Of a stretch of 37,195 nt of DNA, positions 30,143 to 37,195 are shown piece by piece. How positions within the stretch are numbered: position 1 is the stretch's first letter; each line of letters starts with the position of its first letter. The translations under genes and the position numbers were made by a program. Below the pieces are notes generated by a model, which saw only the letters and a list, made by a program, of their open reading frames with translations, made no database searches and was not told the DNA's origin. Origin of the DNA: Planoprotostelium fungivorum (taxonomy: Eukaryota; Evosea; Variosea; Cavosteliida; Cavosteliaceae); the NCBI GenBank assembly GCA_003024175.1, contig MDYQ01000252.1, forward strand, positions 1-37,195, read 5' to 3'.

Positions 30143-32623
30143 ATGGCGCTTCGAGAAATGAAAATAAGTCAACTGAGGGAATACATAAGAGACAACAATT
30201 TGGGTGTGAGCGGTCAGGTCGGAGGTAAGACACCTGCTCCTCAGTCCATGGCTCATGTGACGAAGGACACGGTAGTAGAACTAAAAACGATGTCATACGA
30301 GACATCCAAGCGGCGACACGAAGATCTGCCTCCCAACCTTCCTCCGGAACGATAAGACCCTCTTATAGCAATTACAGTGAGCCTGTCCGCCGTGAAGAAC
30401 CCAGTTTCTCTTCACAATTCTATTATGAACAGGAGAGGAGACAAGAACAAGAGAGACAGGAAGAAAGATACAGATTACAAGAGCAAAGAAGAGCAGAAGA
30501 GAGGAGACAAGAGGAGATGATGAGAGAAGAAGAGAGGAGACAGAGAATGGAGGATGAGAGAAGGAAAGAGGAGAGAAGAAGAGAAGAAAGACGTGAAGAA
30601 GAGAGACGCGAGGAAGAGAGACGCGAAGCTGATAGGAGACGACAGGAAGAAAGAAGGATGGAAGAGAGGGTGAGAGGGCACGAAAATTCTTGGTGTTGAG
30701 TGATTCTACAGCAACACGAAGAGAAGATGAGACTACTGAAAGAGCAACACCTTCATTCGGTTCAGATGAGAGAAAAGGAGCTCGAGGCAGCCAAGGTGAA
30801 GTGCAACGAGATTTATCTGATGGATGGATGCAGAGACAATTCGAGGAGGAAAAGAAGAGAAAGGGAGGTATCGCACAAGTGGATGCAGTAGAGCAAAGTA
30901 TGAAGAGTATGAGCATCCGTGATGAATCCACAAAGCACGTGGCGAGTCTGAGCGAGGAGAAGAGTCGTTTCGCTCTACTGCACAACATACGGAGTGAGCA
31001 GCATCCATCATCACTCCGATGACGGAGCACAGAATTACAACTGTCCAAATTGAAGTACAATCCAAAGAAGGTCCTGGGTGAGGGAACCTTTGGAACCGTG
31101 TACAAGGGTACATACATGGAGATTCCGGTGATCTACAACGAGACAGAACGTGAGGGTGACATGCAACAGGTGGCCATCAAAAAGTTGAAGGTGGTGGATT
31201 GCGCCAGAGACGATTTTTGGCGCGAAGCGGCTTCTCTGAGGTGATGCCGAATTGTTGCATCAGACAACTTGTCAACATCTTGCAGTAAGCTGAGACATCC
31301 CAACATCGTGCAGATCATCGGCATCTTGCAAGGTATGATAGTGTGTCATCTCTCATCTGATGCATGTCAGAACAAAATTTGTTCATCATGGAGCTGGTGG
31401 AAGGTACAAACTTGGACGCGTGGCTCAGACAGAGGAAGAGGGCGAAAGAGATCGTGGACCACAACATGTTCTGCAGGATCGCCATACAACTGGCCAAAGC
31501 TCTCGACTACATCCACAATTTGGAGCCTCCCATGATCCACATGACATCAAGAGCCTGAATGTCATGGTGAGAAGTCAGATCTCCTTATTCCTGATCTCAC
31601 ACCAGCTGGACTCCCACGAGAACGTCAAACTGTTGGATTTCGGTCTCTCCACCGCCAAGAAGGCAACACAGAGTGTGACGAGCACGGGAAACAAAGGTGC
31701 GAACGGTTTCGGGGTCAGACTGACCCTTCAGGCTTTACCTTACGCTGGGCGGCACCTGAGGTACTCGATCGGAAGCTGGTCAAATCAAGAGGAACGGCCG
31801 TCGATGTTTATGCATATGGTATGGTACTGTTGGAGTGCTTAACATTGAACCATCCTTGGGCGGACACAGATTATACTGAAGACGACATCCGCGAGGTGAC
31901 TGTCTTTTGTGTAGATGGTACTGAGAGGGAGTAGGCCGTGAAAGACAAAGAGAGACCGCAGATCCCCGAGCAGGTACAACAGGAGGTGTGTTCCGGTGAA
32001 TGTGGTGGTGTTGATGTACCTGTAGATTCAAAGGCTACTGATAGCGTGCTGGGACCATACTCCATCGAGGAGGCCCACTATGTCCCAGGTCCTGCAGATC
32101 TTGTACCACACCAATGTCCCAAAACCATATCAAGTGATTCGACACCACTGTTTTGTCCTCTTATCCTCCTTAGGATGTATTTGCCTCTGCAGGAAGTACA
32201 CCGGAAGAGTTACAAGATCCACGAACCACTGAAGTGTTGATCAATACGGTGATCGCCGCTCAAGTCAAGTTGGACTCCGAAGAACTCAGAGCAGCGAAAG
32301 GCAAGTTGAAAGCACCGCAACCTGGTTGCCTCAAACATATTGCTGTGGATGGGTATTGATGCTTGTTGTTGAAGTATCTGATGGTGTGCAGGAGAAGGGC
32401 ATTGTGTGGAATCATCATGAAGCAGATTCAAGAGAGGAGAAGGGCTATAGCGGGGATCAAGAACAACAGTCTGACATCTGATAATGTATGGAGTGAATCC
32501 ATACAGAAGGAGAATGAGATGGAGTGGTCCAGAGATATCGTAGGCCTGAATACACTGGTTGGAGAGGATCCTTCCAAAGCAGGTCCCTCTATCTTTTCTT
32601 CTGTGAACCACTTTCAGAGATGA
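30143..32623 (+). CDS. SAP domain–coiled coil–TKL protein kinase (frameshift in HRD loop)
   Basis: Starts at ATG 30143 (MALREMKISQLREYIRDNNL). After a 40-nt intron the frame gives GHGSRTKNDVIRDIQAA, together a SAP-like motif for nucleic-acid binding. A long Arg/Glu-rich coiled coil (30430–30800) follows. The kinase domain begins with VLGEGTFGTVYKGTY, then VAIKKLKVV, LRHPNIVQIIGIL, NLFIMELVEGTNLDAWL, NVKLLDFGLSTAKKA, WAAPEVLDRKL and YAYGMVLLECLTLNHPW, ending LLIACWDHTPSRRPTMSQVL. All ATP-binding and DFG elements are present. In the catalytic loop the codon for Arg of HRD has only two bases (31541–31542), so HxDIKSLNVM can be read only after a -1 frameshift, and no GT–AG intron repairs it. Either a sequencing error or a recent null allele. 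The last exon (32391–32623) encodes a charged tail of unknown role. A kinase tethered to nucleic acid by SAP is unusual. Confidence 0.82.
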
Positions 32624-33464
32624 TGGCAGGCCTTGTTGTAGTTGCAATACAAGAATGAACAGTATTGCAAAGAGTCGTATTATCTTCAGCTGATTGAAAG
32701 TCGGGTATATGGTGATCCCACTCAGCACCGTGGTGTCCATTCAAAGAAGTATAAATGAATGGGCACCATATGTGACATGTGCTAGCGTTGACAAAGAGCG
32801 ACGATGAAGGTCAGATGAGATCCTGACCTGTTACCCATTGTTGCGTGTTGGGCAAAGGCTCTGTCTATCTACTAAGCACCATGTACACCCTGCAACCTGT
32901 TACAGCTTGTTCCATAGAGGAGATGATGATCGAAACAAGTATGACCAAGATACTTCATTTAGATAGGGATGACGTGAGAATATTTAATGATGATTGATGA
33001 GATAGCAGGCTATGTCTAAAGCTGTACCGACGATGTACGTGAGAGAGAATGAGATCACCTAAGAAGCACGATGTTATATCGTGAACATTTGTAGATAGAT
33101 CCCACCTGTAGTCTCATCTCACATCAAGGTCCAATAAGGATGTGAATTGGAACTGAACTGATGCAGTCATCGAGTCGATCTGGCTGACATTGCGCGAATG
33201 TTTATCTCCGAATCAGTCCATACAGAAACACAGTGCACCTGGACACCACACACTTTGTGGTTCGGTTTCGTGCAGTTGACGTACTATGATTTCCACGAAA
33301 TTGTACAGGTTGTGCTGGGAGCGCGTGGATGCTGAGAGAAATGCCTCGTCTTGTACATCTGGTTGTGTCTGTCCAGTGTACTCACGGCGATTCCAACAGA
33401 AAACATCTCGGAATGGTGAGTTGTAAATGTCCGATAATAAACCTTTTTAGAAGATGCACCAGAC
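32624..33464. other. Intergenic stretch between kinase and homeobox genes
   Basis: About 840 bp, AT-richer than neighbours, both flanking genes on the plus strand. It should hold the kinase 3' UTR and the homeobox promoter. I see no coding region with recognisable motifs, no tRNA and no long repeat. An upstream non-coding exon of the homeobox gene could exist near 33330–33412 (a GTGAGT donor at 33416). Confidence 0.4.
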
Positions 33465-34401
33465 ATGATGTCCGATCAGCAGAGCGAGGTGAATCATGGC
33501 ACAGACATCCTTATTTGATATTGAAAAAGGATTCTCAACTCCACTTGGACGAACACAATAGAGATGTGGAGCTCGATGAAGAGGAGGTCCTCCCTCTCGT
33601 GGAGATGACGTCCGTGTCACAGAGAAGAAGGATTGACCGAGCAACAACGACGAGACTTCGTTCAGTATTCTCCATTGACAAGTGAGATCGGCTTTCAAAC
33701 TGCCTGTTCATTTCACCATCAGAAATCCCACCCAGGAGACAATAGAAAAATTGGCTCAGGAAAGCGGCCTCGCAACAGAAGATGTCGAGCGGTGGTTCGA
33801 ATTGAAGAGATACCAGGTGAGTTCATCATCTTCGATCAACTATCGAGCGAAAACAGGAGACAACCAAGAAGAGAAAGAGACACTCCTACACCCCACTGCA
33901 GAAGGTGTGGTTAGAAGCGGCCTTCGAGAAGCAGCCGTTCCCTGCTCTATCCACCGTCCGAGAATTGGCTGACGAGTTGAAATTGACCATTCCTCAAGTT
34001 CAAGTGAGGAGAGTGAGACGTTCACAGGCTGAAGGATACAGTGTTGGTACAAGAACAAGAGAATGAAAGTCGGTGCGAGGAGTGGAACGCGCCACAACTT
34101 TAGTGAAGAAGAGAAGGAGATCCTCGCTGATTTCTTCAACAAGCGACACTATCCAACGAACGAACAGATCAACTGGCTCAGTGAGAAGACACATCTGAGG
34201 AAGAAGGTTGTCAAGGTGAGTGATGATGGTGATGTAGTTCAGAGCTGATGGGAGAAGAGCTGGTTCAAAAACAAGAGGACGCAGCATGTGAGGGAAGGTG
34301 GTACACTCTGCCAACCTGAGGGATTAAAAGACGATGAAGGTGAGTGAAATGAACTGCTTCATCGGTTGATCGCAGACAGCCGATGCAACGTGAAGAAGTA
34401 G
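33465..34401 (+). CDS. Protein with three homeodomain-like repeats
   Basis: Probable DNA-binding transcription factor. From ATG 33465 (MMSDQQSE) there is an acidic lead, then three homeobox-type helix-turn-helix units in series. Unit 1 runs from RRRIDRATTTRLRSVFSIDK to ATEDVERWFELKRYQ. Unit 2 runs from KKRKRHSYTPLQKVWLEAAF to PQVQCWYKNKRMK. Unit 3 runs from RHNFSEEEKEILADFFNKRH to SWFKNKRTQH. Units 2 and 3 keep the helix-3 signature W[FY]KNKR; unit 1 has WFELKR, without the DNA-contacting Asn. Six introns of about 35–45 nt; the second and third are inside repeats. The protein is about 230 residues, with an alternative ATG three bases later. Stop TAG at 34399. Nuclear location and DNA binding are inferred from the family. 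Confidence 0.78.
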
Positions 34402-34578
34402 AATGTAAGAAGAATGAATAGTGAAGAGAGTGCAATATTTCATGATGGAGAACGAGCGATGAGAAGAACGAACTAGATTCCATAAAGAAAGTTCTCATCT
34501 CTTTTATTTCCCGAATGGAAAGCTGGCTCACAAGAGCAGAGAATGCAAAGACGTTGGTTGTATCGAGTCGATAAATAC

Positions 34579-35060
34579 TTAATGGTAGTTGTTCTCTGGG
34601 AAGCAGGCAATGGCGGAAATGAATGAGATGACCACAAGGAGGATGGTGGTCCACCAAGAGGAACACAGACCTGAAAAGACAGAGCCAGGTTGACTGGCAC
34701 CGTTGTAAGCGAAGGTACCCCCTGGGAGAGCGACTGCTTTGTGTTGTGCAGCGATTTCGTGAATGGTACACTCTTGAAATCGGTTCTCTCTCTTATCGAC
34801 TTCTCCTGATTCTAACTGCTGATTGTGGTTCCCTCGAAAGACCAAACGGTTGCAGCCGGAAGAAATGCACTCCCAGACACAACCCCTGTTTTCTTTCGGG
34901 CAGGCATTCGAGCAGTAATTAAGTCGGGTATCGTACTCCAGCTACCGATAAAGTCAGAACAAGTGGATTTCTATGGTCACACCTGAAAGCTGACTCTGGA
35001 TGCGGAGGTGTAGGAGAAGAGGAAGAAGAGAGCAATGAGGCAGAAGAAGCGGGAATGCAT
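34579..35060 (-). CDS. Small Cys-rich secreted/membrane protein, unrecognised
   Basis: Two exons. The first encodes a signal peptide, MHSRFFCLIALFFLFSYTSA (ATG 35060). A 41-nt intron follows, then a lumenal region with paired Cys (LNYCSNACPKENRGCVWECI, SSGCNRLVF) and a hydrophilic stretch. The C-terminus has one strongly hydrophobic segment, SSWWTTILLVVISFISAIAC, and a short tail FPENNYH. It is about 145 residues, type I topology predicted. I do not recognise the family. The six clustered Cys suggest disulphides in a secreted or endomembrane lumen. It is convergent with the homeobox gene. Confidence 0.7.
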
Positions 35061-35365
35061 GCTGATGGTATAAGAAACGTAGTTCGTTCGTAGTATGTGT
35101 GAGAAGAGGATGAGCGCGTGCTGTGATCGATCTCTTGTGGCCGACCGTAGGAATGAATGACACTTGAGCCGATTTATGTGGAATTGCCTGAAATCTGGGA
35201 GATATCCGCATACCTTTGCCTTACCCACATTTTTATTGAACTCATCATCCCGAAGGCCCAATGAAGCCGTGAACGCCCACAGATAACAGATACACAGCTG
35301 CTCTTGTCCACACCATCCATCCTCTCATCACTGATAGAATGACTATACCCTCATCGGACGCTTCT
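35061..35365. other. Intergenic stretch, no gene recognised
   Basis: Holds the upstream region of the small Cys-rich gene and the 3' flank of the CBS gene. An in-frame extension upstream of the chosen start (to about 35261) exists but would bury the signal peptide, so it is probably 5' UTR. Confidence 0.4.
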
Positions 35366-36659
35366 TTATTCTTTGATGACCTCCCTGACGATGTCGATGA
35401 TGCTGACAATTCTCTCCGGTTTGTATCCATTGTGCTCGTCCGCCACGAAGATCTTGTGGACTCCCGTAGAGGCCAACTTGTGGATCAGCATGGCCATTTT
35501 GTCTTTCGGTGATACGGCAATGACCGGTGCATGGATCTGTGAGGGTCAACCATCATCCCAGAGACACACGCACATCGATCTCACTCTCGTTTCGGATCGT
35601 CTTCAGAAAGTCGGTGATGGGAATTCTCAACATGTCCAGTGAAGGTGTTCGAATGAAAGACTGAGGGGATGAGTGGTTTCTCTGTCAATGGACTCACTTT
35701 GATGTCTGAACTGCTCGTGTTGCCGATGAGTCTCCCGTTGATGTCTACGACGGCAACGTTGCTCTTGTTCTTTCTCTCCATCAGACGGAAGACTTCAGAG
35801 GCTGCATCCACGTGAGAGACTGTGAGGACGGGCTTCGATCCCAAGTTGAGCTCATCGATGGAGGAGGACATCTTTCCTCCCAGATGGGATATCTTGTCTC
35901 TGTTAATGATGGAAAAGAGGTGATGACCTCACGTTCTTGCTGAGAAATTGTATGACGGAGGACTGCGAGACGATCTTTGTGATCTGTCCTTGTTCGTCCA
36001 AGAGGGCCACTCTGTGAGCTCCCTTGGCCAAGACTTCCATCACCTTCATCAGACTGTCCGTCGATTGTATGCAGTGGAAGGGTCGTCTTCTCGACAGATC
36101 TGTGTCGTTAAGGAGGATGATTGAGTCATTGGGGTGCTCACAAGTGACGGTGACTCCATCTACGGGTGCTTTGAAGAGTTTGAGTCCACTGAGTACGATG
36201 TCTTCCAGATTGTTCGGCGCAGAGGACTGTTGGTCATCGACGACATAGATGACAAAGGAAACCAGATCCTTCATATCGAGAAAACCGGTGTACTGCTTCG
36301 TCTCTTCTGAATAGACAGGCGCAGAGAGAATGTTATTCTGAACCAGTTTCTATCGCAGTGAGTTGGAAACTCCACGCGACGGCTCACCTTGAAGCCCTCA
36401 AATGGGGTCTCGCTGCTGTTGACTACGATAACAGATGGTTTCTTGCTGGGCAGGTCATTCGCCTTTACAGAAGACAGAAAATCCCTAACTGAGCTCATCG
36501 TGGTTGTGTTGGTGTTGTCTGATGTGAGACGTGATTCTTTCGTTGTAGCTGACGAAAATTCATCGCGCAAATCCCTCACTTTCGCGCTGACAGAGCTGCG
36601 TGTTTCTTCAAGAAGCTCATCGTACGATGTCGTTTTGAAGGGGCCTGACGTTCATTCAT
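35366..36659 (-). CDS. CBS-repeat protein, AMPK-γ-like
   Basis: A soluble protein built of CBS (Bateman) repeats, which bind adenine nucleotides or similar ligands and regulate partner enzymes. Start inferred at ATG 36659 (MNERQAPSKTTSYDELLEE), giving a charged helical leader. CBS units follow: SVIVVNSSETPFEGFK with ILSAPVYSEETKQYTGFLDM; then PFHCIQSTDSLMKVMEVLAK with HRVALLDEQGQITKIVSQSS; then VSHVDAASEVFRLMERKNKS with VAVVDINGRLIGNTSSSDIK; and last VIAVSPKDKMAMLIHKLAST with HKIFVADEHNGY and RIVSIIDIVREVIKE. Four units in about 390 residues is the γ-subunit or SNF4-like layout, but partner-binding residues cannot be judged here. Five introns; stop TAA at 35366 overlaps AATAAA. Confidence 0.83.
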
Positions 36660-36847
36660 TATTCGAGTGTTTCTCTTCTTTCCAGACACACCAGACCGCT
36701 ATACACCGAACGAGAGATTCCACTTTCATCAGAAGAACAGAGAAAATGGAGTATAGAGGAACAGAGTAGAATTACAGAATAGAGATGACAGGGGAACAGA
36801 GTCGATGACAGAGAGAAGAGGAGAAGAATAGATAGTATCATATATTG

Positions 36848-37195
36848 TCAAAGCCGTATGACCACTGGTCGAAGTTCGTCTTGTCTCTTGCGGAGGAGGG
36901 TCCCCAGGGCAGCCTCGATCTCTTCTGGAAGGGGTGGCGCGTTAGGACCTTGGGGTACGTTGTGAAGGAGGGTCATGATCTCCTTGTCGATCTTGCAGAT
37001 CATTCGGTAGGGCCACTTTCTCTTTCGGACGGCCTCTTTCCACCTCTTACTCAGCGTTGAGGGTGGGATGCCCAACTTCTTCGCCGCGTCTGACTGTGGC
37101 ATGTTGAGGTACTCCGTAATGTCTACGTATGCTTGTCCCCTCGTCATTGGGATCAGCTCTCCTTGGTTCTGGTCGATCGTCGCCAGCTGTCCGTT
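36848..37195 (-). CDS. RWP-RK-type transcription factor, C-terminal part
   Basis: The window ends inside this minus-strand gene, so only the 3' portion is visible. It encodes ITEYLNMPQSDAAKKLGIPP, then STLSKRWKEAVRKRKWPYRM. This is the RWP-RK layout (helix with AAKxLG, then TLKxxCR, then RWPYRK), with the signature degenerated to KWPYRM. A short tail with PNAPPLPEEIEAALGTLL follows, and TGA at 36848–36850. RWP-RK factors bind DNA and are known from plants, amoebozoans and some other protists. The ATG at 37147 lies inside an open frame continuing to the window edge, so the true start is probably outside. Confidence 0.8.
   Translation of the reverse strand, partial: NGQLATIDQNQGELIPMTRGQAYVDITEYLNMPQSDAAKKLGIPPSTLSKRWKEAVRKRKWPYRMICKIDKEIMTLLHNVPQGPNAPPLPEEIEAALGTLLRKRQDELRPVVIRL

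Noticed and set aside
30293-31117. 274-codon open frame on the minus strand opposite the kinase gene
   Set aside because: It is the antisense of the Arg/Glu coiled-coil repeat (purine-rich sense strand keeps the antisense open) and shows only low-complexity Ser/Leu/Phe.
1-37195. CRISPR array, bacterial operon or phage features
   Set aside because: Dense spliceosomal introns, AATAAA signals and eukaryotic gene families show nuclear DNA; no direct-repeat/spacer array is present.

Overview
The window is nuclear DNA from a small-genome eukaryote. It is gene-dense and about half GC. Almost every gene is broken by very short GT–AG introns, mostly 35–50 nt and many with in-frame stops. Gene content suggests a free-living amoebozoan that can build a flagellum. 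IFT139 (retrograde ciliary transport) sits beside a RasGEF, TKL-type kinases, a plant-type LRR receptor, a fungal/protist ENA-type cation ATPase and an RWP-RK factor. A protosteloid amoeba such as Planoprotostelium/Protostelium would fit, but this is inference from gene content and intron style, not an identification.

Layout, left to right. 1–1180 (+): 5'-truncated DNA topoisomerase I whose reading stops abruptly before most of the catalytic residues. A 286-bp non-autonomous element with terminal inverted repeats lies just downstream (1295–1580). 1659–5311 (-): ENA-like P-type ATPase. 5881–6632 (-): degenerate Rab-like GTPase. 6723–10449 (-): LRR ectodomain, GAIN-like region, GPS motif, transmembrane helix and TKL-type pseudokinase. 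11003–16030 (-): IFT139/TTC21B. 16160–16725 (+): Alba-family nucleic-acid-binding protein. 16736–17515 (-): HPRT. 17666–18391 (+): RPL26/uL24. 18588–18659 (-): tRNA-Gln(CTG). 19015–21403 (+): cytosolic aspartyl-tRNA synthetase. 21534–27408 (-): large RasGEF with a long helical N-terminal part. 27582–29293 (-): CD36/LIMP-2 family protein with a lysosomal-type tail. 30143–32623 (+): SAP domain, coiled coil and TKL kinase with a one-base frameshift in the HRD loop. 33465–34401 (+): protein with three homeodomain-like repeats. 34579–35060 (-): small Cys-rich secreted or membrane protein. 35366–36659 (-): CBS-repeat protein. 36848–37195 (-): 3' end of an RWP-RK gene.

This is not an operon-like region. 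It mixes housekeeping functions (translation, purine salvage, topology, cilia) with signalling and transcription genes. Gene spacing is tight: two head-to-head pairs share about 130–150 bp, and the Alba and HPRT stop codons are only 10 bp apart. The most unusual object is the LRR–GAIN/GPS–TM–pseudokinase receptor. It combines an adhesion-GPCR-type self-cleavage motif with a plant-like LRR ectodomain and a catalytically dead kinase domain. Exon structures were read by eye from splice signals and homology, so exact starts and junctions are approximate where noted.
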